A stretch of DNA of 64,000 nucleotides from Terriglobia bacterium (lineage in GTDB: Bacteria > Acidobacteriota > UBA6911). The position numbers and the translations under genes are program-made. The DNA is taken from assembly GCA_020072565.1 (NCBI GenBank), contig JAIQGI010000022.1, forward strand, positions 25,709 through 89,708, read 5' to 3'. Numbering within the stretch: position 1 is the first letter of the stretch; the number at the start of each line of letters is the position of its first letter. Shown one piece after another: positions 21,701 through 30,146 of the stretch. The notes below the pieces were generated by a model. The model did not search any database and had not been told where the DNA came from. It was given only the letters and a program-made list of their open reading frames with translations.

Positions 21701-21822
21701 ATGCTCGAATCTGCCCCCTCGGCAGGTTCCGTTTCTACCGGCGCCTCATTCGGCGTGACCGGTCGCTCCATTTCGGGCGACGGGATTTCTTGCTTCACAC
21801 TCGGTTTCTTCTTTTTGGTCAT
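18763..21822 (-). CDS. CheB-CheR-PAS fusion protein without kinase domain
   Basis: 1019 residues. CheB methylesterase is at ~45-235 (GLGASAGGLAAIEAF active Ser, VVQHLDPNHKSIL), with no CheB receiver. CheR methyltransferase is at ~255-525 (WVPGCSSGEEAYSLAILI for SAM binding, LISCRNLLIYL). A Glu/Asn/Leu-rich coiled coil follows at ~685-760 (TNEELKSTNEELQSSNEELQ), then two PAS domains, ending at a linker (RRAEETLQKSGHAQ) with no HisKA. These fusions are thought to link methylation chemistry to signalling, but are largely uncharacterised. The kinase gene 33 bp downstream may supply the output. Confidence 0.9.
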   Translation of the reverse strand: MTKKKKPSVKQEIPSPEMERPVTPNEAPVETEPAEGADSSICPEASFPIVGLGASAGGLAAIEAFFAAMPTDKEIGMAFVVVQHLDPNHKSILMDLVKRYTKMQVYKVEDGMEVQPNCTYVIPPNRDMAFINGKLHLLEPSAPRGLRLPIDYFFRSLAQDQHERAICIVLSGTGTDGTLGLKAIKGEGGMAMVQAPESAAYDGMPRSAIATGLVDFVLPPDGMPKQLIVYVQHAFGYRPKPMILPTPNDDDILQKVFILLRAQTGHDFSLYKRNTIHRRIERRLALAQIDRLEDYVRYLRQTPLEVETLFRELLIGVTNFFRDPPAFESLQEHVIRRLFAGIPGGSVRIWVPGCSSGEEAYSLAILIREYLDELKQSFQVQVFATDIDAEAIEKARAGVYPNSIAADVSPKRLARFFAQDQGGNSYHISKSIRDLVVFAEQDALKDPPFSRLDLISCRNLLIYLGGEAQKKILRLFHYALNQDGYLFLGNSETIGEFMDLFGGVDKKWKIYQRKGVVTPRAALAPYTPPLAAEDAVRRARSAGAPSHPGGARDLAEQVLLEEYVPASVLINAEFDVLYIHGHTGKYLEPAAGDASLNLLHMARQGLRMELTAAARKALTLQAPVRYDGLQVKSNGDTSVVNLIVQPVVKPEAARGLLMVIFEDVTPDRPAVAGAAAPISDQEQRVLTLERELRTKGECLRTTIEELETTNEELKSTNEELQSSNEELQSTNEELETSKEELQSVNEELVTVNTELQQRIEELSRANDDMNNLMAGTNIGTLFLDHQLRIRRFTPATTRIINLIQTDIGRPVSDIVSRLKGYDRLVPDARKVLDTLTPMEAEVRTQEGQWYQMRIQPYRTLDNVIEGAVLTFVEITEQKELQTALRESQEKLSALFQILPVGVSVLDAKGKIVYVNPALETMLDVTRAGLLGGDATRHRFLRPDGTPMPAEEFAGARAEREQRPVPHVETGVVKEDGSVVWTDVSAVPLALPGWRVVIVTFDLSARRRAEETLQKSGHAQ

Positions 21823-21840
21823 TCTCGCTCTCCGGTAAAG

Positions 21841-21895
21841 TCATACGGTGCCAAGATGACAGCCGTTGTCCACCGGTAGGTCCAGGTGAAACCTG
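21841..21895 (-). pseudogene. Remnant of a histidine-kinase C-terminus
   Basis: Translates as RFHLDLPVDNGCHLGTV and stop at 21841-21843. RFHLDLPVDN is identical to the end of the kinase at 17425, and the DNA matches (21866-21895 against 17431-17460, few mismatches). The rest of the kinase is missing. The remaining bases up to 22126 show nothing else I can support. Confidence 0.55.
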
Positions 21896-22126
21896 GAAAT
21901 ATTTGGAAGTGGCTAGTCCGAATTGAATGCATTTCGGGTCGCAGGCTGGGCACGACCGCCGGTCAGCTTCTGAGATAAAATGTAAGTCAATTTCGCTGGG
22001 CCGCTCCGGAGCCTCCGAATTCACCAGCGAAGCGAATTATACACCGGAACTGGTGCTTGAGTTCGAGTTATGTGCACGCATCCACTCTTATTCGGGTGGA
22101 TCACACGGGCTTGTTTGCACATAATC

Positions 22127-22318
22127 TCAACCAGCTCCAATCAGCGGATTCCTCGTGCGGACGCCCTGGAAGCGGGAGAATTCGCGATCGGCTGTCCAGA
22201 TTTCTCTGTTGCCATGGTCGCAGCAGGTCGCCATGACACGCGCATCGTGCACGATCGGACCCATCGCCTTTCCGATGCTCAGGATCTCTGCGGCAAGGGT
22301 CCGATCGAGTGAGCAGTT
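22127..22318 (-). pseudogene. PIN-domain (VapC-like) toxin fragment, 5' missing
   Basis: Translating 22309 down to the stop at 22127 gives about 60 residues including GPIVHDARVMATCCDHGNRE and IWTADREFSRFQGVRTRNPL. These are the third and fourth acidic motifs and the C-terminus of a VapC ribonuclease. No start codon or N-terminal half precedes it. It lies beside a complete vapBC pair and is best read as a dead toxin remnant. Confidence 0.7.
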
Positions 22319-22325
22319 TTTGTGG

Positions 22326-22799
22326 TTAGGCTGAGTTTCTTGACCCTACAGGATGAGTTCTGGAGGGCTGCTTTTCGAGGGGATTTACATGTTTGACGCC
22401 GTGGAAGCGCTTGAAATCATGATCACTGGAATATATTTCGCAATCGAGTTCGAGGGCAAGGGCGGCAAGATGTGCATCGGAGGTCAGATTTCCGGCCGTG
22501 CCGGAGGAGCGGAGCAGATTGCGCAAAATGAGCCAGTGTTTTTCGCCGGGCACGACGGTTTGGACGTAGGGCTGTGCCAGCCACGAGTCGAGGTACTCGA
22601 GGGCAGCCTCGGGAGAGAGGGGATGTCTCACGACAGCCGGGTGGGTTACGATTCGAAGGAATGCCAGGACCACACCCCATGTCAGGCCGACGTGATCACT
22701 GCTCGACAGGACCTTCTCGAGCCATCGCCGCGCGGCATCATGATGGGGCGATGCCGAATCGATCGCATAAATCAACAGGTTGGCGTCGATCAGAATCAT
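22326..22799 (-). CDS. vapC: PIN-domain toxin, VapC family
   Basis: 157 residues. PIN acidic residues are visible in ILIDANLLIYAID (first Asp), the Glu region around SPEAALEYL, NLTSDAHLAALAL (Asp) and IYSSDHDFKRFHGV (Asp). VapC toxins are Mg-dependent ribonucleases that usually cut tRNA or rRNA. Its ATG overlaps the antitoxin stop by four bases, as expected for a vapBC operon. The last ~15 residues (after LEKQPS) look like a non-conserved extension. Confidence 0.88.
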   Translation of the reverse strand: MILIDANLLIYAIDSASPHHDAARRWLEKVLSSSDHVGLTWGVVLAFLRIVTHPAVVRHPLSPEAALEYLDSWLAQPYVQTVVPGEKHWLILRNLLRSSGTAGNLTSDAHLAALALELDCEIYSSDHDFKRFHGVKHVNPLEKQPSRTHPVGSRNSA

Positions 22800-23065
22800 T
22801 TTCTAAGCCGAAGCTTGCCGGCAATTTCCATGGTTTCGATTTCATCGGCCAGCCGCAACGCCTTGTCGATGTTGATACCCGGGAGCACTCCGCCCAGGGA
22901 CGCGGGCTTGATCTTGTAGGGTCGGCTTTTCGGCAAAGCGTGCTCCGCTTGAATCCCGGCTTGCAAGGCGCAGTTGACAACCTCTTTGAATGATTTGCCG
23001 GACTGGTATGCCTTTTTACGAAGCGCATGCGCCAGCCGGTCATCGATGGTCAGTGTGGTTCGCAT
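22796..23065 (-). CDS. vapB: VapB-type antitoxin
   Basis: About 89 residues from MRTTLTIDDRLAHALRK; an ATG at 23083 is less likely because the conserved ribbon-helix-helix-like start is MRTTLTID. The N-terminal domain binds DNA and the C-terminal part (ALRLADEIETMEIAGKL) should wrap the toxin. It overlaps vapC by four bases. Such antitoxins usually repress their own promoter. Confidence 0.85.
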   Translation of the reverse strand: MRTTLTIDDRLAHALRKKAYQSGKSFKEVVNCALQAGIQAEHALPKSRPYKIKPASLGGVLPGINIDKALRLADEIETMEIAGKLRLRK

Positions 23066-23195
23066 GCTTACATCATAGCACACAAATGCCAGACATCAAA
23101 GCATCATCGAAGTTCGCAAGTTCATTACAACACGTCTGTCTCATAGAACGAGAAAACCGGAATAGGACGGCGCACCCATACGCGGGCATGCCGGC

Positions 23196-23456
23196 TCACT
23201 CGAGGGACAGGCCGAAAGACTCGGGGTGCTCGAGAACCGCCTTAATCGCGGCGGCGAAGGTGTCGAAATCGCCGAGATCGTTCTTAAAGACCCCTTCCAG
23301 CGCCCTGCGCAGATAGAATTGCGCGCGCACAAAGTTTTCTTCCTGCGCAAACTCCACGTCCGGCAACTCCCCCAGTTTTTGCAGCATCAGCCTATCTCTG
23401 GCTATGCCGTCGAGCCGGGGAATGACCGACTGACTCTTGATCGATGGTGGCGCCAT
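23196..23456 (-). pseudogene. HepT-like protein with central deletion
   Basis: 86 residues. The N-terminal helices (RLMLQKLGELPDVEF, FVRAQFYLRRALEGVF) and the C-terminal helix (LGDFDTFAAAIKAVL) match the two ends of HepT (DUF86) ribonucleases, normally ~130-145 residues. The middle, with the RX4-6H catalytic motif and the Tyr needed for AMPylation, is missing. It follows its MNT partner by 3 bp. It is either an inactive toxin or a pseudogene. Confidence 0.65.
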
Positions 23457-23459
23457 ACC

Positions 23460-23867
23460 TCAGATCCTTTGCAGCACCGCCTCGTTGAAATTATCGAGAT
23501 GCGGTTTGAAATCCGCGTACAGGATCATGACTCGCTCTTCGAATTCGTATCGGGCGTCCTCAGAAGAGGCAAAGAGGAGCCGGCCATGCCTGATGGCGTC
23601 CGAACAGATTTCCAGGCCGGCCAGTTGCAGGAAGACGATATCCATGATCGTGTCCGGGAAGGCATCGGTCAGGAGGTCGTACAGTTGGTTGTAGGCCACG
23701 AACGAATCAGCACTGACTTTCCGCAGGTCTCGGAATACGATCCCGAAATCGAGGTCGCTCAGCGGGTGCGCGCAGCCCTCGGCCACGGAGCCAAAGACGT
23801 ACACAAGTTCCACTCCCGCCGACTTGAGCCTGTCTTCTGTTTGATGCGCGATCTCCAGATTTATCAT
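23460..23867 (-). CDS. MNT-type nucleotidyltransferase antitoxin
   Basis: About 135 residues from MINLEIAHQ. The minimal nucleotidyltransferase motif is VFGSVAEGCAHPLSDLDFGI (GS-x(n)-DxD), with a later LFASSEDARYEFEERVM helix. In HepT/MNT modules this protein AMPylates and silences HepT. It sits directly before the HepT-like frame, so the pair is recognisable although the toxin is shortened. The gene overlaps the out-of-frame tail of the fragment at 23707-24387. Confidence 0.85.
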   Translation of the reverse strand: MINLEIAHQTEDRLKSAGVELVYVFGSVAEGCAHPLSDLDFGIVFRDLRKVSADSFVAYNQLYDLLTDAFPDTIMDIVFLQLAGLEICSDAIRHGRLLFASSEDARYEFEERVMILYADFKPHLDNFNEAVLQRI

Positions 23868-24387
23868 TTGATTGGAACGTACACACAAGGAGTCTAAACG
23901 TCAAGGAGCATCGTCTGCGTCCGGCCGGCGACGCAGGCGCGGTGTAGCTGAAAAGAAGCGCAAGCGCGTCGATGAGCGCCTTCGGTTTGGTGAGATCCGC
24001 GTCGATGGCGAGCGCGTCGTTCTGATACAGGAGCGCGCGGCGCGGCGTCTGGAAGAGGATGTTGTCGCGGGGGTAACCGGCCTCGAACTTGCGGCGGACC
24101 TCGCGACGCAGGTCATCGTGGATGTCCTTGGCTTCCCAAAAGCCGTGGGTCAGGCGGAAATCGTCGACCAGGGCGCCGTCGACGCGCAGGGGCATCCGGC
24201 GTTGGCGGCGGATTTCCCATTCCGGCACCAGCGTCCAGTCATGCTGCCGGGCGCAGTGAGAGAGCAGGCTCTGAAATGCGGACCGGACCGCCGATTCGTG
24301 CCGGACACCCAGTTCCTCGAACTGGCGCAGCGCCGCGTGGTAGTTCTGAACCGGCTTGTGCGCCGGCTTGAGTTCCAGCTTCCGCAT
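23707..24387 (-). pseudogene. 5' fragment of a type ISP-like restriction-modification enzyme
   Basis: From MRKLELKPAHKPV, about 150 residues look like the N-terminal Mrr-type nuclease region of large type ISP or N6-methylase proteins: EFEELGVRHESAVRSAFQ-like start, VPEWEIRRQ, VDDFRLTHGFWEAKD with a D...ExK-type motif, and FQTPRRALLYQ. Homology-like sequence stops near 23935 (ALALLFSY) and the frame then runs through unrelated Arg-rich sequence to 23707. A full enzyme would exceed 1000 residues, so the methylase and specificity parts are lost at the junction with the HepT/MNT pair. Confidence 0.65.
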
Positions 24388-24522
24388 CAGCGCTTCTTTC
24401 CATGCGAGTGTGACGTGGTCGAGGTTAGCGCAGGGAGGCAAGCAATGGCAAGCGATTCAGCGTGTCAGGATCGGGCGAAGACGGCGTCGGCCGGCCTGGA
24501 AAATAGCCTCCTGGCATCGAAT

Positions 24523-25182
24523 CTAGTCGTGCAGGACTACGCTCAGGAGGCTGTTGTTGACCGTCAACCCGCCGCTGTCGGCGTAATCGATAAAGCCATG
24601 CTGCCTGAACTTATTCATGAAATGACTGACTCGCGACCGGGTAGTGCCTACCATTTGTGCCAGATCATCCTGACTGACTCTGGGAACCACAGGTTCGGAT
24701 CGGCTTTCCTTGCCGAAATGAGAAAGCAGCAGGAGAATCCGAGCCAGACGCCTTTCACTCGAGTTGAAAAGCTGATCGACAAGATCCGCTTCATATCGGA
24801 TGTTGCGGAAAAGCAGATGGGAGACGAAAACTTCCGAGATGGCATGCTGATCGTGGAGCAGGCTCGCCAGCTTCTGCCTCTCGATCCGGATAATCGTGCA
24901 ATCTGTCGTCGCGCTGGCTGCCGCCATGCGCAACGGCTGACCTGCAAGGCATCCCTCGCCAAAAAACTCACCGGCGTTCAGAATGGCAACAATCGCTTCC
25001 TTGCCCTGTTTGGAGGTGACTGCGAGCTTCACCGCGCCTCGTCGGAGGAAAAACACGGAATCGGCGGGGTCTCCTTGCCGGAAGATGTTGCGGTTTGCGC
25101 TGTATTCTTTAACGGTTTTCCCTTGGGAGATTCCAGAGAGGATGGTCTCCCAATCGACAGGCTGACTTTTGTTATCTGCCAT
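24523..25182 (-). CDS. Crp/Fnr-family transcription regulator (paralogue 2)
   Basis: 219 residues with the same plan as the other two paralogues: SQPVDWETIL start, beta roll with GEFFGEGCLAGQPLRMAAA, dimer helix, and winged helix with recognition helix TRSRVSHFMNKFRQ. It ends in LLSVVLHD. It differs mostly in the beta roll (RNIFRQGDPADSVFFLRRGA) and dimer helix (KLASLLHDQHAISEVFV). No repeat-family promoter lies upstream. It is convergent in context with the restriction fragment block, which it follows by ~140 bp. Confidence 0.9.
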   Translation of the reverse strand: MADNKSQPVDWETILSGISQGKTVKEYSANRNIFRQGDPADSVFFLRRGAVKLAVTSKQGKEAIVAILNAGEFFGEGCLAGQPLRMAAASATTDCTIIRIERQKLASLLHDQHAISEVFVSHLLFRNIRYEADLVDQLFNSSERRLARILLLLSHFGKESRSEPVVPRVSQDDLAQMVGTTRSRVSHFMNKFRQHGFIDYADSGGLTVNNSLLSVVLHD

Positions 25183-25379
25183 GACTACCTCGTTCTGTAT
25201 GCCACAGACCCATCTATGGCATGGAAGAGGATCGGTTTTTGGTTCTCCGCCTCCCTATATTTTATGTTCTAAAGTGTTTGTTGCGAACTGGGCAGTCGCC
25301 TAGTTTTCAAGGAAAAGGAGCCTGGCAATTTGGGACCGGCATTCGTCAGGGACGATGCCGTTTTCGATGGGATCTCGCG

Positions 25380-26030
25380 TTAAGAAGAGCGTTCGGCGGG
25401 GATGATGCGATGCTCGATCGCATAGCGAGTGAAGTCCGCAACGGTGTGCAAGTTGAGCTCTCGGGCGAGCGTCGACTTATGAAACTCCACCGTCTTTATG
25501 GAAATGTTCAAGATGGACGCAATTTCCTTGCGGCTCCGCCCTTCGGCCACCAATTGCAGAACCTCTCGCTGGCGAGGAGTCAGGCGGTCCGAGGGCTTGC
25601 CTCCCGGTGTCGCAGACGAAATCAGCAGCTCCAGGGCGTTCCGGGTCACGAGCGGGCTTACATAATGATGGCCCTTCATCACCTCGCGGATGGCGATCTT
25701 CAACTCGGAAGCCGCCGCGCGCTTCAAGAGGTATCCCATGGCGCCTGCCCGAAACGCTGCCGCCACATAGTCGGAGTCTGCATGCATGGTAAGAAAGATC
25801 AGCTTAGCCGAAGGCAGAAGCTTCCGGAGCCGATGTGCCGCGTCGATGCCATTCAGAGCCGGCATGGAGATGTCGAGGAGAATAATATCGGGTTTCAAGG
25901 TCTTCGCCGCGACCAGAAGCGACTGGCCATCTTCCACGCTGCCTACCAGCTCAAACTCCGGCTCCAGCATGAGCCGGATTCCCTCGAGCATCAGAGTGTG
26001 GTCGTCGGCGAGCAGCAACCGGGGGCGCAT
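25380..26030 (-). CDS. NarL/FixJ-family response regulator
   Basis: 216 residues. Receiver at 1-120 (LLLADDHTLMLEGI, phospho-Asp in IILLDISMP, Thr in FLTMHAD, Lys in YLLKRAAA). LuxR-type helix-turn-helix at ~145-205 (LTPRQREVLQLVAEGRSRKE, SIKTVEFHKSTLARELNL). It starts 12 bp after the giant CheB-CheR-PAS kinase, whose HisKA_3 domain is the type that partners NarL regulators, so they form a two-component system. Confidence 0.93.
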   Translation of the reverse strand: MRPRLLLADDHTLMLEGIRLMLEPEFELVGSVEDGQSLLVAAKTLKPDIILLDISMPALNGIDAAHRLRKLLPSAKLIFLTMHADSDYVAAAFRAGAMGYLLKRAAASELKIAIREVMKGHHYVSPLVTRNALELLISSATPGGKPSDRLTPRQREVLQLVAEGRSRKEIASILNISIKTVEFHKSTLARELNLHTVADFTRYAIEHRIIPAERSS

Positions 26031-26042
26031 ATCATCTGCTCC

Positions 26043-29000
26043 TCAATTCAGCGGTATCCGAATCATGATGGCAGCGCCGCGGCCGGGTAGCGTCACCAGC
26101 GAGAACTCTCCCCGGACCAGCCGCACGCGTTCCTGCATGCCGATCAGTCCCAGCCCGCCTTTATGCTGCACTGAGTGGATATCAAACCCAACGCCGTGAT
26201 CCCGAATGGAAAGGGACAGCCGTTTCGAACCTCCGGTAAGTCTGATTTTCACCGATGTCTTGCCCGCGTGCTTGGCGACGTTGCGCAGAGCCTCCTGAAC
26301 GATCCGATAGAGAGAGCTTGCAGCCTCCGGTGGAATTCGCGCCGGCACTCTGCGCGCCGTGAACTGGACCGGGAGGCCCTCGCGCTCGGAAAACTCCCGG
26401 CAGTAAGTACGTATCGCGACGGCGAGGCCGAGGTGATCGAGGGTCGAAGGATGAAGCTGGTAGGCGATCCTGCGGAGGTCATTGGAGAGCGTGCCAATTC
26501 CATCGCGGATCGCCAGCAGCCGTCTCTTCCCGTCCATCAGATCGGGAGGAAGCTGCTGGTCGAGCGTCTCCACATCAAACTGCAGCTTGGCCACCTTTTG
26601 GCTCAAGTCGTCATGCAGCTCCCTGGATACGCGGCGGCGCTCTTCCTCCTGGGTGTTGAGCAGGCCTGCTGTTAACGCGCGCAATTCCTCGCGGGTGCGC
26701 AGCAAGGCTGCTTCACTGTCGTGCAAGGCAGTTTCACCAACCCGCACACTGCGCTGCAGTCGTTGCCGTTCTTCGACCAGGACGTGTTCTGCTCGTTTCT
26801 GAGCGGTGATATCCTCCACTGCGACGAGGATCTGATTTTCGTCATCGGGATGGATCCTGCGGGCATGGATCGCTACTGTCCTCCTGCCTGATATAGGGTA
26901 CTCCTGCTTAAACTCGAGAGGTTCAATCGATTCCCGGTTCGCGGAGAGCCGCGCTAAAGCAGTCTGCAGGCCGGGCAGGTTCCACTGTTGCCCGCGCACC
27001 TCATAGAAGACCTGATTCTCGACGTCGGCGGGCCGCAGACGGTACGACTGGAAGAAGGCGCGGTTTGCCATTCGAACCCGCAAGTCGCTCCGCAGCACCA
27101 GGAGAGGCGTTTGAACCGACTCGACGACCGACTCGGCGAACTTGCGCGCCGAGTCGGCTGCAATCTGCGCGCGCCGAGCCTGGTCGATGTCCACCAGGAC
27201 CAGCACCGCGCCCTCGACCCGGTTGTCTCCCGTCCGATACGGCCGAACGTGCAGAAGGTGCCAGCATCCCTGGCGATCCAGCAACTCCGTTTCTTCCGGG
27301 TTGAATGTCTCGAGAACCCTCCGTACCCTCGATTCCAGGTCGTCCATGCTGAGCCGCGTCTGAATGTCCAGGATCGGCCGGCCGATGTCGCCGGGTTGAA
27401 ATCCGAAGAGGCGTTCGGCCGACGTCGTGAGCCGCCGGATACGGAGCTCGTTGTCGATCATCAGCATCGGCATCGATGCGCTTTTCAGCAGATTCGCAAG
27501 ATCGTCGCTGAGCTTGCCCAGTTCCTGAATGCGGTTCCGTAACTCCTCGTTGACCGTGTTCAGCTCTTCATTGCTCGACTGCAGCTCTTCCTTCGAAGTT
27601 TCCAGTTCTTCGTTGATGCTCTGCAGTTCCTCGTTACTCGACTGGATCTCTTCATTCGCGGAGGTGAGATCTTCGTTGGCCGCATCACGTTCGTTGATGA
27701 TGGATTGGAGCCGCTGCTCGGTCAGGGTAAGCTCCTCCCGGAGCCGCTCCAGTCCGGCGGAGCCGGCTTTGGATTTGCGGCGTGACCTCGTGCTTCCCGA
27801 TGGTTCGCGTGGCTGGCCGAGCCGCTCCTTTGCGCGGCTGAGGAACAGGACGAGAAAACATCGGCCATCACTCGTTGGGGCGGTAAGGCGACGCACTTCC
27901 AGCCGGACGGCGCCGATCTCGCCATCCCCGCTCTTCTGTAGGACGGTCGATTGGGCCGGGCCCGCTTCGCTCTTTGCTTTCGCGAGGAGCTTTCGCAACT
28001 CGCCCCTAATACACTCCCGTGCCATTTTGAGGAGTGACAGCGTGGCCTGTCCCGGAGCGAGGCGCAAATACGGACTTGTGTCCCCGTGCGACTGGAGGAT
28101 TTCGAAGCTTTCGTTCACGATCACCCAGGCCGGCCCATACTCGGACAGGACGATGCGCTCGGCCTCTTTGTCAAGCTCTGCCTCGAATGACCTCTCCTTG
28201 CCGATCGAGGGTGCGTGGGGGGGAAGACTTGGTGGCTGCTCGCTGACGAATCCACGGCCGATGAGTTCCGCGTGGACTCGAGCGGTTTTTCTGGTGAAAA
28301 ACTTGTGACGCTTGTCGACGAGTGAAAACAGGCCCGGGACGTTGCTCAGGCTCTCCGCAAGGCCCAGCATCAGGTAGCCGTTCGGTTGCAGCGCATAGTG
28401 AAATGTAGCGGCCACCTGGCGCTGCAGCGCAGATTCGAGGTAAATCAGAAGGTTCCGGCAGCTGATCAGGTCGAGACGCGAGAAGGGCGGGTCCAGGAGC
28501 AGGTTCTGGCGCGCGAACACGCACATTTCACGAACCGACTTAAGGACCTGGAAGCCGTTCTCCACGCGCGCTAAAAAGCGTGCCCGCCGTTCCGGCGAGA
28601 CGTTGGCGACCTGGTTCTCCGCGTACGTGGCAGTACGAGCCATCACAATCGCCTGTTCGCTGAGGTCGGTGCCGAAGATATGGATCGGGACCGGCGCGGG
28701 ACACTTCTCGTTCGCCTCGATCAGGCACATGGCGATCGAGTAGACCTCCTCTCCTGTGGAACAGCCGGGCACCCACACGCGCAGCGGCAAGTCGCTGGAC
28801 CGTTCCTTCAACAGTCGCGGCAAGATATCTTTTTCGAGGGCCAGAAAAACCTCGGGATCACGGAAAAAGCTGGTGACATTGATCAGCAGGTCCTCACACA
28901 ACGCCAACAGCTCCGTAGGATTGGATTCCAGATCAGAAATGTATGCCTCCAGACCCTCATGGCGCCGCTGGATGATCCGGCGAGTGATGCGCCGCCGGAT

Positions 29001-29855
29001 CGTCGCACGCCGGTATCCGCGAAAGTCCACCCTGGTGGCCGCTTGTATGAGCGCGAAGATCCGGTTCAGTTGAAACTCGTCCCCGGCGTTTTCCTGGGGA
29101 ACAGCCACCGGCTCGCGTCCGACCAGGGAAAGGTGCCGTACAATCCTTGCCAACTCGGCCGCGATCTCTTCTGGGGATAAAATCAGGTCGACGGTTCCGG
29201 CCGCGATTGCGGTTCGCGGCATGTCGGGATGTTTGGCCGAACTCTCGCTTTGAACGATGGCAATGCCGCCATCGGCCCGAATCGCCTGCAGGCCCAAAGC
29301 CCCATCGGAATCCGCGCCGGACAGGATCACCCCGATCGCAATTGTTTTCTGGTCCACCGCCAGGGAGCGGAAGAAGTAATCGATCGGCCTGGGTGCGCCA
29401 CGCTCCTCCGGGCGAGGTTCGAGTTCCAGGACGTCGCCCGTAATGCGCATCAGAGTATTGGGCGGGATGACATAGACATGGTTGGGCTGAACCGGCGTGC
29501 GGGGTTGAACCTCCATGACCGGCATCGCGGTCGTTCGCGACAACAACGAGGCCAGCATGCTGGGATGCTGAGGAGCAAGATGCTGGATAAAGACGAAAGC
29601 CATTCCGGTATCGGCGGGAAGGTGTTGCAGGAGCTGCGTGAATGCCTCCAATCCTCCGGCGGAAGCGCCGACGCCGACGACAGGGAGAGGCGCCACTTGT
29701 AGCGGATCCTCTTCATCGGAATCCTGTATCAAGGGAATGCGGTCATCCTCCGAGCCCGTTGCCGGCTCATGCTCCCGATCCCGCGCATCCGTCGTCGCCC
29801 TGGACAGGTGTTCCGCGTCGCGGACGCGCCGCGACGTGCGTTTGCTCTTTGCCAT
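26043..29855 (-). CDS. CheB-CheR-PAS-HisKA_3 fusion sensor kinase
   Basis: 1270 residues from the ATG at 29855; GAGGAG lies upstream and an in-frame GTG at 29873 is less likely. In order: CheB methylesterase (~55-250; GVGASAGGLEAF, FIQHLAPQHPSML), CheR (~265-530; WVPGCSTGEEVYSIAM, LISCRNLLIYL), coiled coil (~715-800; SANEEIQSSNEELQSINEEL), two PAS domains (~800-1050), HisKA_3 (EEERRRVSRELHDDLSQKVA) and HATPase (RDHGVGFDI, GLGLIGMQERV). One polypeptide joins methyl-ester chemistry with phosphorelay. Output is the NarL regulator 12 bp downstream. Confidence 0.93.
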   Translation of the reverse strand: MAKSKRTSRRVRDAEHLSRATTDARDREHEPATGSEDDRIPLIQDSDEEDPLQVAPLPVVGVGASAGGLEAFTQLLQHLPADTGMAFVFIQHLAPQHPSMLASLLSRTTAMPVMEVQPRTPVQPNHVYVIPPNTLMRITGDVLELEPRPEERGAPRPIDYFFRSLAVDQKTIAIGVILSGADSDGALGLQAIRADGGIAIVQSESSAKHPDMPRTAIAAGTVDLILSPEEIAAELARIVRHLSLVGREPVAVPQENAGDEFQLNRIFALIQAATRVDFRGYRRATIRRRITRRIIQRRHEGLEAYISDLESNPTELLALCEDLLINVTSFFRDPEVFLALEKDILPRLLKERSSDLPLRVWVPGCSTGEEVYSIAMCLIEANEKCPAPVPIHIFGTDLSEQAIVMARTATYAENQVANVSPERRARFLARVENGFQVLKSVREMCVFARQNLLLDPPFSRLDLISCRNLLIYLESALQRQVAATFHYALQPNGYLMLGLAESLSNVPGLFSLVDKRHKFFTRKTARVHAELIGRGFVSEQPPSLPPHAPSIGKERSFEAELDKEAERIVLSEYGPAWVIVNESFEILQSHGDTSPYLRLAPGQATLSLLKMARECIRGELRKLLAKAKSEAGPAQSTVLQKSGDGEIGAVRLEVRRLTAPTSDGRCFLVLFLSRAKERLGQPREPSGSTRSRRKSKAGSAGLERLREELTLTEQRLQSIINERDAANEDLTSANEEIQSSNEELQSINEELETSKEELQSSNEELNTVNEELRNRIQELGKLSDDLANLLKSASMPMLMIDNELRIRRLTTSAERLFGFQPGDIGRPILDIQTRLSMDDLESRVRRVLETFNPEETELLDRQGCWHLLHVRPYRTGDNRVEGAVLVLVDIDQARRAQIAADSARKFAESVVESVQTPLLVLRSDLRVRMANRAFFQSYRLRPADVENQVFYEVRGQQWNLPGLQTALARLSANRESIEPLEFKQEYPISGRRTVAIHARRIHPDDENQILVAVEDITAQKRAEHVLVEERQRLQRSVRVGETALHDSEAALLRTREELRALTAGLLNTQEEERRRVSRELHDDLSQKVAKLQFDVETLDQQLPPDLMDGKRRLLAIRDGIGTLSNDLRRIAYQLHPSTLDHLGLAVAIRTYCREFSEREGLPVQFTARRVPARIPPEAASSLYRIVQEALRNVAKHAGKTSVKIRLTGGSKRLSLSIRDHGVGFDIHSVQHKGGLGLIGMQERVRLVRGEFSLVTLPGRGAAIMIRIPLN

Positions 29856-30146
29856 CCGTGCCGTGCTCCTCACGAGCGTGCAGGCGTTTTCTGCAGTGTG
29901 CCAGAACCGCCCATATTATCCATCGCGTCCAGGTGCCGAGTCAATCGAAGCGCGCGTATGTGGGCAGGAAATACCCGCAGCCATCGCCCGTTGCTTCATC
30001 CAAATTGCTCTCTTGGCCGGGAAATCCTAGGGGTTTTCCCCATGCTAACCGGGCACCTGCCTAGTTCCCATGCGGGAAAGGCAGCCTTATAAGGGAGCGA
30101 GCACGGGTTGATGCCTTCTCACACGCGGGTGATTCGGGAGGTAGCC

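Noticed and set aside
22045..22130. Possible promoter or regulatory site in the gap before the VapC remnant
   Set aside because: No consistent -35/-10 pair or repeat could be identified.
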